A stretch of 64,000 nt of DNA from DATAGF01 sp963819845 (GCA_963819845.1 CAWFXQ010000012.1:320991-384990), one strand, 5' to 3'. Numbered from the stretch's first letter, positions 33,558 through 43,475 are shown. Made by a program: numbers and translations. Notes: generated by a model not told the origin, from the letters alone.

Positions 33558-34223
33558 CTACGTGGTGGCGCGGAGACCGGGCCCCGCGTCGGCGCGCAGA
33601 AAGGCGAGGACGGCCAGCACGCGCCGGTGATCCTCGTCGGAGGCCGGCAGGCCGAGCTTTCCGAGGATGCTGCGAACGTGGGTCTCGACGGTGCGGTCGG
33701 TGAGCCAGAGGCGCCGCGCGATGCCCGCGTTGGTGCGGCCCTCGGCCATCAGGGCCAGCACCTCGCGCTCCCGCGGGCTGAGCGCGGCCAGGGGATCGTC
33801 GCGGCGGCCGGCCACGAGCGCAGCCACCACCTCCGGGTCGAGCGCCGACCCGCCGGCGGCCACGCGCCGCAGCGCGTCGAGGAAGTCGTCGACGTCGAGC
33901 ACGCGGTCCTTCAGGAGGTAGCCGAAGCCGCCGGCGGCGACGAGGTCGAGCGAGTGGCGCGTCTCGACGTGCTGCGACAGCAGCATCACCGCGACGCCCG
34001 GGTGCCGGCTCCGGATCTCGGCCGCGGCCCGAGCCCCGTCGTCCTCGTTTCTCGGGGGCATCCGGATGTCGACCACGGCCAGGTCGGGGAGCTCGCGGGC
34101 GACGGCCTCGAGCAACGACGGGGCGTCGCCGACGGCGGCGACCACCTCGTGCCCGGCGTCACGCAACAGCAGCGCCAGCCCCTCGCGGAAGAGCGTCGAG
34201 TCCTCGCCGATCACGACCCGCAC
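33558..34223 (-). CDS. NarL/LuxR-family response regulator
   Basis: 221 aa. Receiver domain with acidic pocket (VVIGEDS), phospho-acceptor Asp in AVVDIRMPP and Lys in GYLLKDR. The C-terminal LuxR HTH starts at LSPREREVLALMAEGRTNAGIA. It is the partner of the upstream histidine kinase, whose 3' end overlaps its start by 13 nt. The target genes are not deducible. Confidence 0.93.
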   Translation of the reverse strand: MRVVIGEDSTLFREGLALLLRDAGHEVVAAVGDAPSLLEAVARELPDLAVVDIRMPPRNEDDGARAAAEIRSRHPGVAVMLLSQHVETRHSLDLVAAGGFGYLLKDRVLDVDDFLDALRRVAAGGSALDPEVVAALVAGRRDDPLAALSPREREVLALMAEGRTNAGIARRLWLTDRTVETHVRSILGKLGLPASDEDHRRVLAVLAFLRADAGPGLRATT

Positions 34224-36202
34224 GGGAGCACCACCTCCAGGCGGGTGCCGGCGCCGGGCGGGCTGTCGACGGTCATCGCGCCGCCGTGGGCGGCCACCCG
34301 GTCGGCGAGGCCCGCGAGCCCGCCGCTCGCGGTGGCAGCCGCCCCGCCGCAGCCGTCGTCGGCGATGGTCACGACGAGCCCGCCGTCGAGGCGCTCCGCG
34401 CGCACGTCCACCCGGGTCGCGTCCGCGTGCTTCACCGCGTTGGCCACCGCCTCCAGCACGACGTAGTAGGCGGCGGTCTCGATCTCGGGTGGAAGGCCCT
34501 GAGGCGGCCCCTCCACCCCGACCGGCAGGGGGCTGCGGCGGGCCAGGTCGGCGAGGGCCGGCCCGAGCCCGTCGTCGAGGGCGCTGGGACGCAGGCCCCG
34601 GGCGATCTCGCGCAGGCCCGCGACCGCCTCGGCCAGCTCGTCCACGGCGCCGTCGAGGCTGCGCACGACCGCGGGATCGGCGCCCGGGCGCCGCTGCACC
34701 CGCCGGAGGGCCATGCCGAGCGCCACCAGGCGCTGCTGGGCGCCGTCGTGCAGGTCGCGCTCGAGCCGGCGGCGCTCCTCATAGCCGGCGCGGACGATCC
34801 GCGTCCGGCTCTCCTCGACCTCCTCGAGACGGCGGCGCAGCTCGCAGCGCAGGCGGGCCACCTCGACCGGCAGCGCCGCGGCGCGGACGACGTCGGCCAG
34901 CAGGGCGGGGCGCTCCAGGAGACGGTCGGCGTGGACGATCAGGCCGAGCGGAGCCGACCCCCGGCCGACGCCGGTCACCGTGCGCCCACCACCGGCGGTG
35001 GGGACATCTCGCACGACCCCGGCCAGGTCGGCGAGCACGCCGTGCTCGGGCAGCCATACGAGCAGGCGCAGGCCGGGGTCGTCGAGGGTGTCCCGAAGCA
35101 CGGCCTCGATGTCCTCGGGCTCGGCGGTGCCGTCGCGGAGGCGGGCGGCGAAGGCCTCGATGCGCGCCACGGCGCTCGTCCGGTCGCGATCGAAGCGCCG
35201 GTTGACCACGCGCTGCAGCCGTCGCCGCAGCGGGTCGAATGCGAGCGCGGCGGCGGCGGCCGCGGCGGCGGCGCCCGCGGTCGAGCCGCCGCCGAGCGGC
35301 ACCGCGACGAGCAGCGCGACGGCGATCACGCCGGCCGCGAGCACGACGGACATCGCCAGCCACGCGATGGTCCGGCTGATGACCCGATCGACGTCGTAGA
35401 GCCCGTGGCGAAGCATCGCGACCGCGACCGCCGCCGTCAGCGCCAGGTAGGCGGCGAGGAACGAGACCAGCGTCACGGGCCCCGTCCCGTCGGTCACCGT
35501 CCCCTCGACGATCCCCGCGACGAGCGCCACGGGCAGCAGGATGGCCGCGGCGGCGAGCCACTTGATCTGTATCCGCTCCACCCCGCGCGAGCGTCGGAAG
35601 CGGACGATCATGGCGGTCGCGGCGAGGACCACGGCCGCGAGCAGCGCCGTCAACCCGATGGCGCTGAGGGCGGTTTCCGCGGCGTCCGGGAGCGCGGGCA
35701 GCGGATGGGCGACGTCCCCGTAGGGAGCTTCGAACGGCTCGTCGCGGAACGCCCCGACCACGGCCACCAGCACCGGAGCGGCGATGGCCAGCCACACTGC
35801 CCAGCGCCAGCGGGGCCCCGGCGGCCGGCCATCGGGGAAGAGCAGCAGCAGCAGCGCGAGCAGCCCGAAGACCGGGATCCAGTCGCTGTCGTAGAGGAGC
35901 GCGGCCCACCCGGCACCGGCGACGTGGCCATCGACCGCGGCGCCGGCCCAGGCGTCGAAGGCCACGTCGAGCGCCGGTATCAGGCCGAGACCGGCAACGA
36001 TCGGCCCCACCGGGTTCGCAGGGCGCTTGCGCGCGATCGCCACGCCGGCCACCAGCGCGGGGATCGAGAAGGCGGCGAAGCCGAGGGCGGCGAACGTCGA
36101 GCTCGCGGGTTCGTCGTCGATCGCCCGCAATGCGAGGGCGGCCGCGAATGCGACCCCGGCGAGGGCCGCGCAGGTCCAAGCCGCGACGGGTGGCCAGCGC
36201 AC
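34211..36202 (-). CDS. Histidine kinase, NarX/DesK type (HisKA_3)
   Basis: 663 aa from GTG 36200-36202; sequence further upstream in the frame is tRNA-remnant DNA, not coding. The N-terminal half holds about ten hydrophobic segments. A GAF-like cytosolic region is followed by HisKA_3 with the phospho-His in ERDLHDGAQQRLVALG. A C-terminal HATPase_c domain has ADDGCGGAA and GGLAGLADRVAAHGG. It senses an unknown, probably membrane, signal and phosphorylates the overlapping response regulator. Confidence 0.9.
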   Translation of the reverse strand: MRWPPVAAWTCAALAGVAFAAALALRAIDDEPASSTFAALGFAAFSIPALVAGVAIARKRPANPVGPIVAGLGLIPALDVAFDAWAGAAVDGHVAGAGWAALLYDSDWIPVFGLLALLLLLFPDGRPPGPRWRWAVWLAIAAPVLVAVVGAFRDEPFEAPYGDVAHPLPALPDAAETALSAIGLTALLAAVVLAATAMIVRFRRSRGVERIQIKWLAAAAILLPVALVAGIVEGTVTDGTGPVTLVSFLAAYLALTAAVAVAMLRHGLYDVDRVISRTIAWLAMSVVLAAGVIAVALLVAVPLGGGSTAGAAAAAAAAALAFDPLRRRLQRVVNRRFDRDRTSAVARIEAFAARLRDGTAEPEDIEAVLRDTLDDPGLRLLVWLPEHGVLADLAGVVRDVPTAGGGRTVTGVGRGSAPLGLIVHADRLLERPALLADVVRAAALPVEVARLRCELRRRLEEVEESRTRIVRAGYEERRRLERDLHDGAQQRLVALGMALRRVQRRPGADPAVVRSLDGAVDELAEAVAGLREIARGLRPSALDDGLGPALADLARRSPLPVGVEGPPQGLPPEIETAAYYVVLEAVANAVKHADATRVDVRAERLDGGLVVTIADDGCGGAAATASGGLAGLADRVAAHGGAMTVDSPPGAGTRLEVVLPCGS

Positions 36203-36277
36203 GGCGCGATCATCCCACCGCGCCGGTCCTCCCGGGATCCGTGCCACCACCGATCCCGTGGGAGGACTCCGGCGACG

Positions 36278-36322
36278 ATGCCCCCGGCAGGAGTCGAACC
36301 TGCGGCACCAGGCTTGGGACAC
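36278..36322 (-). repeat. Diverged tRNA-Arg 3'-half remnant (attachment-site copy A)
   Basis: 45 bp identical at 41 positions to the 3' half of the tRNA-Arg at 44875-44947, in the same orientation. It spans the anticodon loop through the acceptor 3' strand; there is no D-arm or 5' acceptor strand, so it is not a functional tRNA. It marks the far end of the stacked integration region. The 208-nt gap around it (36203-36410) has no gene. Confidence 0.75.
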
Positions 36323-36410
36323 GTGCTCGCGGCCTCGCCCGCGCACGCCGCCCCTCGCCCCGTTGCGCCGCTGTTGCGTCCACGCCGCGCGCGTCCGGCC
36401 CACCAGGAGG

Positions 36411-37913
36411 TCAGCCCCGGGCGACGCTCAGGACCCGCGTCTCCAGGTAGTCGTCCAGGGCGCCGGGGCCCCCGGCCTGCCCGAAGCCCGACTGCTTGAC
36501 GCCGCAGAAGGGGACGGCCGCCGAGGAGACGCGGCCGCGGTTGACGGCGACCATCCCGACCTCAAGGGCGTCGCCCACCCGCAGGGCGGCATCGAGGTCG
36601 CGCGTGTAGAGGTAGGCGGCCAGGCCGTGCTCGCTCCGGTTGGCCTGCTCGATCGCGTCGGCCTCGCCGTCGACGATGCGGATGGGGGCGATCGGCCCGA
36701 AGATCTCCTCGCCCATGACACGGGCCTGGTCGGGCACGTCGGTCAGCACGACCGGCGCGAAGTAGTGCCCCGGGCCGGGGAGGGCGCCGCCGGCGAGCGC
36801 GACCGTCGCGCCGCAGGCGACCGCGTCGTCCACCAGCTCGACGAGGCGGCGGCGCTGCCGCTTGCCGGCCATCGGGCCGAGCCGCACGCCGGCCTCGGTG
36901 CCGCGGCCGACCTCGAGCTCGTCCAGGCGCTCGGCCAGGCGCGCGGTGAACTCGTCCGCCACCTCGCGGTCCACGTAGAAGCGGTTGGCCGCGGTGCAGG
37001 CCTCGCCGCCGTTGCGCATCTTGGCGGCCACGGCGCCGTCCACCGCGGCGTCGAGGTCGGCGTCGGCCAGGACGATGAACGGCGCCTGGCCGCCGAGCTC
37101 GACGCTCAGGCGCAGGACCTGGTCGGCCGAGCGGGCGATCAGGTGGCGCCCGACGGCCATCGAGCCCGTGAAGGTCAGCTTGCGCAGGCGCCCGTCGTCC
37201 AGCAGGGGGTCGGTGGCCCCGTCCTCGGAGGAGACGACCACGTTGAGGACGCCGTCCGGCACGCCCGCCTCGTGGAGGATGCCCACCAGCGCCAGAGCCG
37301 ACATGGGCGTGAGGGCCGAGGGCCGCAGGACCACGGTGCAGCCGGCCGCCAGGGCTGCGGCGACGCCGCGGGCGGGGACGGCGAGAGGGAAGTTCCAGGG
37401 CGTGACGATCAGGCATGGGCCCACGGGGCGGCGGCGCACCATCATGTGGGTCGAGCCGTCGGGGCCCTCCGAGCAGGTCCCGGCCACCCGCACGGCCTCC
37501 TCGGCGCACCACTCCAGGTATTCGCGGGCGAACGCGACCTCGTCGGCCGACTCGGCCAGCGGCTTGCCCATCTCGAGGGTGATCAGCATCGCGAGCGTGT
37601 CGGAGCGGCGCTCCAGCTCGTCGGCGGCGCGCCGGAGGACGCGGGCCCGGTCGCGGGGGGGCACCGCGGCCCAACCGGTCTGGACCGCGTGCGCGGCCTC
37701 GAGCGCATCGAGCGCGTCGGCCGTGCCGGCGTCGGCCACGGAGCAGAGGGTCTCGCCCGTCGAGGGGTCCTCGACGGCCAGGGTGCGACCCGAACGCGCC
37801 GGCCGCCAACAGCCGGCCACCAGCAGCTCCTTCGGGCACTCGGCGACGGCGGCCCACTCGGCCAGGACACCCTCGGCCTCGCGGGCCCGGCCGGCGACCG
37901 CCGTCGTGCTCAT
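36411..37913 (-). CDS. NAD(P)-dependent aldehyde dehydrogenase (succinate-semialdehyde type)
   Basis: 500 aa. N-terminal cofactor domain with the PWNFPLAVP motif and FTGSMAVGRHL. Catalytic Glu in VELGGQAPFIV and nucleophile Cys in NGGEACTAANRF. The end motif GVKQSGFGQAGG is typical of SSADH/GabD-like enzymes. Oxidises an aldehyde to the acid; exact substrate unknown, and no aminotransferase is adjacent. Its start overlaps the upstream small gene (ATGA). It sits inside the tRNA-flanked region, so it may be acquired cargo. Confidence 0.9.
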   Translation of the reverse strand: MSTTAVAGRAREAEGVLAEWAAVAECPKELLVAGCWRPARSGRTLAVEDPSTGETLCSVADAGTADALDALEAAHAVQTGWAAVPPRDRARVLRRAADELERRSDTLAMLITLEMGKPLAESADEVAFAREYLEWCAEEAVRVAGTCSEGPDGSTHMMVRRRPVGPCLIVTPWNFPLAVPARGVAAALAAGCTVVLRPSALTPMSALALVGILHEAGVPDGVLNVVVSSEDGATDPLLDDGRLRKLTFTGSMAVGRHLIARSADQVLRLSVELGGQAPFIVLADADLDAAVDGAVAAKMRNGGEACTAANRFYVDREVADEFTARLAERLDELEVGRGTEAGVRLGPMAGKRQRRRLVELVDDAVACGATVALAGGALPGPGHYFAPVVLTDVPDQARVMGEEIFGPIAPIRIVDGEADAIEQANRSEHGLAAYLYTRDLDAALRVGDALEVGMVAVNRGRVSSAAVPFCGVKQSGFGQAGGPGALDDYLETRVLSVARG

Positions 37914-38275
37914 CGCGGCGCCGCCGGGCGCGCGTCGGGCAGCCGCTCGAAAGAGATCCGGACGCGGCCGACCTGGCCCACGCCGAATGCCTCATCGCGG
38001 AGGCCCAGCCGGTCGCGGAGGACGTCGGCGAGGTCGCGCTGGGCCGGCGAGAAGTAGCCGAGCACCAGGCGGCGCTCGCCGGTCAGGATCACGAGGTCGC
38101 CTTCGATGACGATCGGGGTGCCCATCGGCGTCTCCTCGCGAAGGGACTCGTCGCGCCGGCCGGCGCGCTCGATCCGGGTCAGGAGCGCGTCCGCAGCCAG
38201 CCCGTCGAGGAAGCGGCGGCGGCTGGCTTGGAACGACGCGAAGTCGGTAGGGGTGCCATCCGAGGTCTCGAACAT
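37910..38275 (-). CDS. Conserved small protein of unknown function
   Basis: 121 aa, no signal peptide and no TM segment. The N-terminal half is helical and charged (FASFQASRRRFLDGLAADAL). The C-terminal half is beta-rich: PIVIEGDLVILTGERRLVLG, then VGRVRISFERLP. Not recognised. It overlaps the ALDH start by ATGA, so it is co-translated with it. It may be a partner or regulator of the dehydrogenase; that is inference only. Confidence 0.6.
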   Translation of the reverse strand: MFETSDGTPTDFASFQASRRRFLDGLAADALLTRIERAGRRDESLREETPMGTPIVIEGDLVILTGERRLVLGYFSPAQRDLADVLRDRLGLRDEAFGVGQVGRVRISFERLPDARPAAPR

Positions 38276-38322
38276 GGCCCCACGCTAGGCCCGCCCCTCG
38301 CCGTGGCCATCCCAAGGTCTTG

Positions 38323-41277
38323 CTATTTGGCCTCCGGCGGGCTGGCCATGCGGGACGCCGTCAACCCCCGCTCGGCGCCCATCCTCACGGCCGCGGCGCG
38401 GTTCTTGACCCCCAGCTTGCGGAAGACGTTGGCCACGTGGCGGATGGCCGTGTGCTCGCTGATCACCAGGCGCTCGGCGATCTGGCGGTTGGTGAGCCCC
38501 TCAGCCACCAGGCCGAGCACCTCCAGCTCGCGGGCCGACAGGCCGCCGGCGCCGGGACCATGGCGGGCCGGCGCGCGCTCGCCGAGCGCCCGCAGGGTCT
38601 CGTCGGCCCGGCGCACCCAGCCCTCGCATCCCAGTCGCGCGAAGCGCTCCCGCGCGGCGCGCGCCAGGTCCACCGCCGCGGCTCGCCCGCCTGGTGCGCC
38701 GGCGGCGATCCCCGCGGCCACCATCCGGTCCGTCGCGGCCACGAACGTCCATCCGTGCGCCTCGGTGCCCAGCGCTGCCGCCTCGACGTCGAGGGCCCCG
38801 CGGGCGGGTGCGTCCCTGAGGTCGAGCAGTGCGGCGCAGTAGCGAAGCTGCGGGTGGTCGGCGAGGAGGCCGCAGCCCCAGGCCACCAGGCGCCGAGCCG
38901 GATCGAGGTCGCCCGCCGCCACGAGCACCTGGACCTTGGGGGGCACCACCTCCACCTCGGCCGCGCCGCGCTCGATGAGCTCGCGGCAGCGCTCGAGTGA
39001 CGGCTCCAGCAACGCGCGCGCCCCAGAGGGGTCGCCCGCCAGCAGGCGCGCGACCGCAGCCGCATCGTGCGAGTAGTCGGCCAGGCGCGGCCACGCGGTG
39101 GACATCGCGTCCTCGGCGAGGGCCAGCCAGGCGGCTTCCGCTTCGGCGAGATCGGCCGCGTTCACCAGCAGGTCGGCGCGTGCCTCGGCCATGATCCAAC
39201 GCGCATACCGGGCCGGCTGCTCCGGGTCGAGCAGCGCCTCGGCGTCCGCGATCAGCCGCTCGGTTCGCTCCCGATCGCCGGCGAGGGCGCTCATCCAGGT
39301 CTGAAAGGCGACGAACTCCGCCTGCAGCGCGCGGAGCCCGTGACGCTCGGCGAGCTCGGCGGCGGCGGCGAGCAGCGCGGTCGCCTCGGCCGGCGGGATG
39401 AGCAGCAGGTTGCTGGTCGCGAGCAGGTAGTTGGCGCGCGCGGCGCCGACGTCGTCGTGGTGCGCGAGCGCCAAGCGAGCGGCCTCCTCGAGCGACCCCC
39501 GCCCGGCGGCCAGGTCGCACTCCCAGAGCCGCATCATCCCGAGCGTCGCCAGCAGGCTGATCCGGTCGCGGGCCTCCTCGGCCGTCGTCGCGAGCGGGAC
39601 CAGCTCGAGCCCCTCCTCGGCTGCGCGCACGGCGGGGCCGGCGAGCTGCTCGGCCGCCAGCGTCCTGGCCTGCGCCGCGAGCGCGGTGCGCAACGCCGAC
39701 GGGTCGCCCGCGCTCCGCAGCGCCGTGATCGCCGCCTCCCACTCGTCGAGGGCCGACGCGCGCGCCTGCACCACCCCGCCGTCGTTCAGGAGGGCGCGGC
39801 AGAGCGCGGCCCGCGCTGCGTCGCCGAGCTCCTGATATGCCTCACGGGCGAGCCCCAGGAGCTCGACGGCCCGTGCGCTCCCGCGCTCCGCGTGGCCGCG
39901 CATGCGCCCGCACGCCATCAGCAGCTCGGCGCGCAAATCGGGCCCGTCGGCCTCGCTCCAGAGCGACAGCGCCTGCTCGAGGTGGTCGACGGCCTCCTCG
40001 AAGGCACCGATCTCCTCCGCCTGGGCCGCGGCGGCGCGCGAGTGCCGGAGCGCCCGCTCCCGATCGCCGGCCGCCAAGGCCTGGCGGGCGAGCCCGGCCG
40101 CCGACATGTCTATCGCCCCCTCGCCGACCAGCGCCTCGGCGGCCTCGAGGATGCGGGCGTGGCGGCCCTGGCGCAGGGGGGCGAGGCCCTCCTGCCCGAG
40201 CGCCTCGTGGACCAGCGCGTGACGGAAGGCGAGCCGCTGCCCCGAGGGGTCATCGGGAGGCTCCACGACCAGTCCGGCGTCGGCCAGCCCCGCCATGGCC
40301 CGCACCACCTCCTCGCGCGAGGCGCCGGAGGCGCTCGCGAGCAGCCTCAGGTCGAAGCGCTCGCCGATGGCGGCCGCCCAGGAGAGCATCTCGCGCTCCT
40401 CCGGCGCCAGGCGGGCGGCGCGGGCCCGGATCGAGTCGGCCAGCGTCCAGGGCAGCTCGACCGCACCCGTCCCCCTGCGCCGACCGGTGGTCGGATCGAG
40501 CCAGCCCGACTCGACGGCCGCGCGGGCGAGCTCCTCGAGGGCGAACGGGTTGCCGCCCGCCAGGCGCAGGAGCTCGGCCCGGACCTCGGGGGCCGGCTCG
40601 CGCCTCAGGACCTCGGCCAGCATCACGGCGGCCGCCTCCGGGGCCAGCGGCTCGAGGGTGAGCTCCTCGAGCAGGCGGTCGCGGCGCAGCTCGGCGCGCA
40701 TCGCGGCGAGGGCGCCGCTGCCGGCGTCGGCCTCGGACCGGAAGGTCACCAGCACCGCTACCGGCCGGCCCCGCAGGGCGCGGGCGATGAAGGGCACCAG
40801 CGAGAGGCTGGTCGCGTCGGCCCAATGCAGGTCCTCGAGCACGACCAGCGACCCACGGGAGCCGGCCAGCTCGCGCATGTAGCGGGCAGCCGCCTCGAAG
40901 GTGGCGCCCAGGTTGCCCGCCTCGACCGCGCTGGCGCCGAGCTCGGGCAGCAGCCGGGCGGGGAAGCCGGCCGCCAGGGGATCGCGCGAGCGCGGCGTCA
41001 GGCCCTCGCGGCCGGCCGCCCGCACAAGGTCGCGGAAGACGCCGAGCGGCTCGGCGAGCCCGAGCACCGCCCGCCCCTCGACCACGACCCGGCGCGCCCT
41101 GCGCCCGCACTCGCCGGCGTACGCGGCCAGCCGCGATTTGCCGATGCCCGCCTCGCCGACCAGCGCCCGCGCCCCACCCGCCTCCGAGGAGACGAGCTCG
41201 GCGAGGGCTTCCTGCGCCGGGCCGCGGCCGTGGATGCTCTGGGCCAGCAGTGGAGCGGCGTGGCTCTGGGCCGCCAT
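38323..41277 (-). CDS. LuxR-family ATPase regulator (LAL/MalT-like)
   Basis: 984 aa. N-terminal STAND-type ATPase with Walker A LVGEAGIGKSRLAAY and Walker B VVLEDLHWADATS. A long middle region of helical TPR-like repeats rich in Ala/Glu follows. The C-terminal LuxR HTH is LSARELEVLGLVAEGLTNRQ, then KLGVKNRAAAV. This is the normal LAL architecture and length. It responds to an unknown ligand and activates transcription. The neighbouring small gene and ALDH, 48 nt downstream in the same direction, are the obvious candidates. It lies inside the tRNA-flanked region. Confidence 0.92.
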   Translation of the reverse strand: MAAQSHAAPLLAQSIHGRGPAQEALAELVSSEAGGARALVGEAGIGKSRLAAYAGECGRRARRVVVEGRAVLGLAEPLGVFRDLVRAAGREGLTPRSRDPLAAGFPARLLPELGASAVEAGNLGATFEAAARYMRELAGSRGSLVVLEDLHWADATSLSLVPFIARALRGRPVAVLVTFRSEADAGSGALAAMRAELRRDRLLEELTLEPLAPEAAAVMLAEVLRREPAPEVRAELLRLAGGNPFALEELARAAVESGWLDPTTGRRRGTGAVELPWTLADSIRARAARLAPEEREMLSWAAAIGERFDLRLLASASGASREEVVRAMAGLADAGLVVEPPDDPSGQRLAFRHALVHEALGQEGLAPLRQGRHARILEAAEALVGEGAIDMSAAGLARQALAAGDRERALRHSRAAAAQAEEIGAFEEAVDHLEQALSLWSEADGPDLRAELLMACGRMRGHAERGSARAVELLGLAREAYQELGDAARAALCRALLNDGGVVQARASALDEWEAAITALRSAGDPSALRTALAAQARTLAAEQLAGPAVRAAEEGLELVPLATTAEEARDRISLLATLGMMRLWECDLAAGRGSLEEAARLALAHHDDVGAARANYLLATSNLLLIPPAEATALLAAAAELAERHGLRALQAEFVAFQTWMSALAGDRERTERLIADAEALLDPEQPARYARWIMAEARADLLVNAADLAEAEAAWLALAEDAMSTAWPRLADYSHDAAAVARLLAGDPSGARALLEPSLERCRELIERGAAEVEVVPPKVQVLVAAGDLDPARRLVAWGCGLLADHPQLRYCAALLDLRDAPARGALDVEAAALGTEAHGWTFVAATDRMVAAGIAAGAPGGRAAAVDLARAARERFARLGCEGWVRRADETLRALGERAPARHGPGAGGLSARELEVLGLVAEGLTNRQIAERLVISEHTAIRHVANVFRKLGVKNRAAAVRMGAERGLTASRMASPPEAK

Positions 41278-41348
41278 CGTGGGGCAGAGGCTATTTCAGC
41301 CCGGGCCGCGGGTCAGCCCCGCGGAGCCGCCTGCGCACCGATGACCCG

Positions 41349-41393
41349 ATGCCCCCGGCAGGAGTCGAACCTGCGACACCAGGTTTAGGAAAC
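41349..41393 (-). repeat. Perfect tRNA-Arg 3'-half copy (attachment-site copy B)
   Basis: 45 bp identical to 44874-44918, the 3' half of the intact tRNA-Arg from anticodon stem to acceptor end, plus one flanking base. Same orientation. It lacks the D-arm and 5' acceptor strand. Direct duplication of a tRNA 3' end is the footprint of tyrosine-recombinase integration. It lies in the 399-nt gap 41278-41676, which has no intact gene; GTTGCG motifs occur nearby (41503, 41515). Confidence 0.85.
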
Positions 41394-41574
41394 GTGCTGA
41401 GCGGCTCGCGGGATCTCGCTCAGGCACGTGCGATCCAGACACGATGCGCGCTCCAGCCCGCTCGCGTGGCTCCACCGCGAGGCGCCGCGAGCGGCGGTGT
41501 GTTGCGTTCCGGGTTGCGCCGACCGGTGCCGGCAGCGGCCAGTTTGAACCTCGGCAGCTCGGACCGGCGCAGGG

Positions 41575-41655
41575 GTGAGCACTACCGCATTGCCGAGTAG
41601 GCGTCCGACAGCGCGGGACGGGGGAACGGCGTTCTCGGGTCCCGGTGCCGAGCTC
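41575..41655 (-). pseudogene. Fragment of a TAP-like alpha/beta hydrolase gene
   Basis: About 80 bp closely resemble part of the hydrolase gene at 29971-30050 (for example TTGCCGAGTAG and the flanking triplets). On the minus strand it reads roughly GRLLGNAVVLT, matching AGLLGNAVLLT of that enzyme. It is a short isolated remnant of a second hydrolase copy beside attachment copy B. It could be cargo left from an excised or deleted element. Confidence 0.55.
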
Positions 41656-41676
41656 TGGGGAGGATCCCTGAGGCGC

Positions 41677-42006
41677 TCAGCCCCCGGGCGGTTGGAAGCC
41701 GGCGACGACGGCCCTCGCCTTGTTGAGCAGCGCCGCGGCGTCGTCCATGTCCAGCAACTCTTGGAGCTTGCTCGTGATCAGGCCCGAGCTCGTCACGCCC
41801 GCCGAGGCGGCGCCAGCGGAAGCGACGTCAGGTGCATCGAAGATGACCAGGCCATCGTGCTCCCCGGTCATCCAATAGAGGCACTCCATCGTCCCGCCGA
41901 GGCTCTCGACCACCTTTCGGGCAGCCGCGGCGCGATCGCCCGGGTTCTCGATCATCTGCCTCCACCCCTCGCTCGTGTAGGAAAAGAAGGCCACGTACTT
42001 CGGCAT
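41677..42006 (-). CDS. GYD-domain (DUF3303-like) protein
   Basis: 109 aa from ATG 42004-42006, with GGAGG at 7 nt. The N-terminus PKYVAFFSYTSEGWRQMIEN and the central GGTMECLYWMTGEHDGLVIF are typical of the GYD family, small ferredoxin-like-fold proteins of unknown function (the family name comes from the GEYD/GEHD loop). No TM segment. It is cytoplasmic and stands alone in the cargo block between tRNA copies B and C. The 175 nt upstream (42007-42181) has no gene. Confidence 0.8.
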   Translation of the reverse strand: MPKYVAFFSYTSEGWRQMIENPGDRAAAARKVVESLGGTMECLYWMTGEHDGLVIFDAPDVASAGAASAGVTSSGLITSKLQELLDMDDAAALLNKARAVVAGFQPPGG

Positions 42007-42181
42007 CTCGGCACCTCCGCTCGGATCGGCGACGAGCATCTCACCGTGCCAGCGGCGCGGCCATCCCGCTCGCGGGTGTACGTGCACGCGCCGGGCGAGA
42101 GCGCCACGCTCGAGCGGATGCTGGACGCCGGTCCTCCATCCGTGGCAGGGTTGTCAGCGGTCAACGGAGAGGGGCTCAGGG

Positions 42182-43421
42182 GTGGGGCCTGCTCGAGAGA
42201 GCCGCGGCACGGCGGCTCCCAAGCGCTTTGGGCGACGGCGCGCGCTGGCGCTCCTGATCCTCATGGCGGCTGCCGTCGCCCTCGCGCTCACCGCGTGCGG
42301 ACCAGTAGTCGAGGAGCCGGCCGCCGGCAAGCGGCCGGCCGCGGAGCCTAAGCACCCGAGCGCGATCCTGGTCAGCCCGTTCCACGACGCCCAGGTGGTC
42401 CGCGCCGACGACGGCATGGACCATGTCGAATACGACCTTCTCGTCGTCAGCGTGCTCGACGAGCCGGTGACGTTGTCGAGCGTGACCGTCCTCGATCCCG
42501 CCGGGAAGGAGCTCCAGCGGATCGACGGCGACGCGCTCGCCGCCGCGACCCAGACCCTCTTCGCGCACACGCCCTCGCCCGTGATTCCCGCATCGGCGGC
42601 CCGCTCGGTCAACGTCAACCTGATCCTGCCGCCGGGCACCGCGCCGGAACGGGTCACGCACCGGATCGCCTACACCCTCGAGCCGGACACACACAACGCG
42701 GTGTTCATCGGCGTCCCCGAGGTCAACGGCCCTGAGGTCACGATCGACCGCCGACCGCCGATCGTGATCAAGCCGCCCCTCGAGGGGGATGGTTGGCTCG
42801 TCGCCAGCGCGTGCTGCAAGCCCAACCTCCACAGAGATACACGATTCGCCATCGACGGTCGCCGCCTCGAGACCCCCGAGGCCTTCGCCATCGACTGGAA
42901 CCGGATCAGGGGCGACAGGATCTTCGACGGGGACGGCAGCAACGAACGAGCAGCACTACGCCTACGGAGCGGACGTGCTCGCGGTCGCCGACGGAACCGT
43001 GGTCTCGGTCCAGGACGGCAAGCCGGATCAGACCCCGAACGTGTTCTTGGTCCCGCAAGACTTCTCGGACTTCGGCGGCAATCATGTGATGCTCGAAATC
43101 GCCCCGAATGTCTTCGCGATCTACTTCCACCTGCAGCCGGGCAGCCTCACGGTGAAGGTCGGCGACGTCGTGAAGGCCGGGGCGCGCATCGCCAGGATCG
43201 GGAACACCGGCCCCTCCGCCGGCCCCCACCTCCACTTCGGCCTCGCCGACAAGCCCGACGGCGTCGCCGGACGAAGCCTGCCGTTCGTCTTCGACAGCTA
43301 CACCCTGGTCGGCTCGGTGGACGAGGAGGCCTCGACAGCGGACCACATCGTGATCACGCCGGACCGGCGGCAGGTTCGTGACGCGTATCCGCTCCTCAAC
43401 CGCGTCCAGAACTTCCCCTAG
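42182..43421 (+). CDS. M23/LytM-family lipoprotein, one frameshift
   Basis: About 412 aa from GTG 42182. Arg-rich n-region, hydrophobic h-region and lipobox LALTAC give a lipoprotein signal. A beta-rich N-terminal domain of about 200 residues precedes a LytM domain with YGADVLAVADGTVV and the zinc motif GPHLHFGLAD. One extra base near 42949 (after GSNE/NEQHYAYG) splits it into two frames; both parts are otherwise intact. Predicted envelope peptidoglycan hydrolase or LytM regulator. Tandem paralog follows 54 nt later. Confidence 0.8.
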
Positions 43422-43475
43422 CCGAACGCTCGAGTGGGCGATCGGCGGCATACGACGAAAGAGGCGGTCGCGCGA

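Noticed and set aside
36278..36322. tRNA gene call
   Set aside because: Only the 3' half is present; no D-arm or 5' acceptor strand, and the anticodon position reads CCC.
41349..41393. tRNA gene call
   Set aside because: Perfect 3' half of tRNA-Arg but no 5' half within 100 bp.
42182..43421. Programmed ribosomal frameshifting in the LytM gene
   Set aside because: No slippery heptamer or downstream pseudoknot is evident, and similar shifts occur in unrelated genes across the window.
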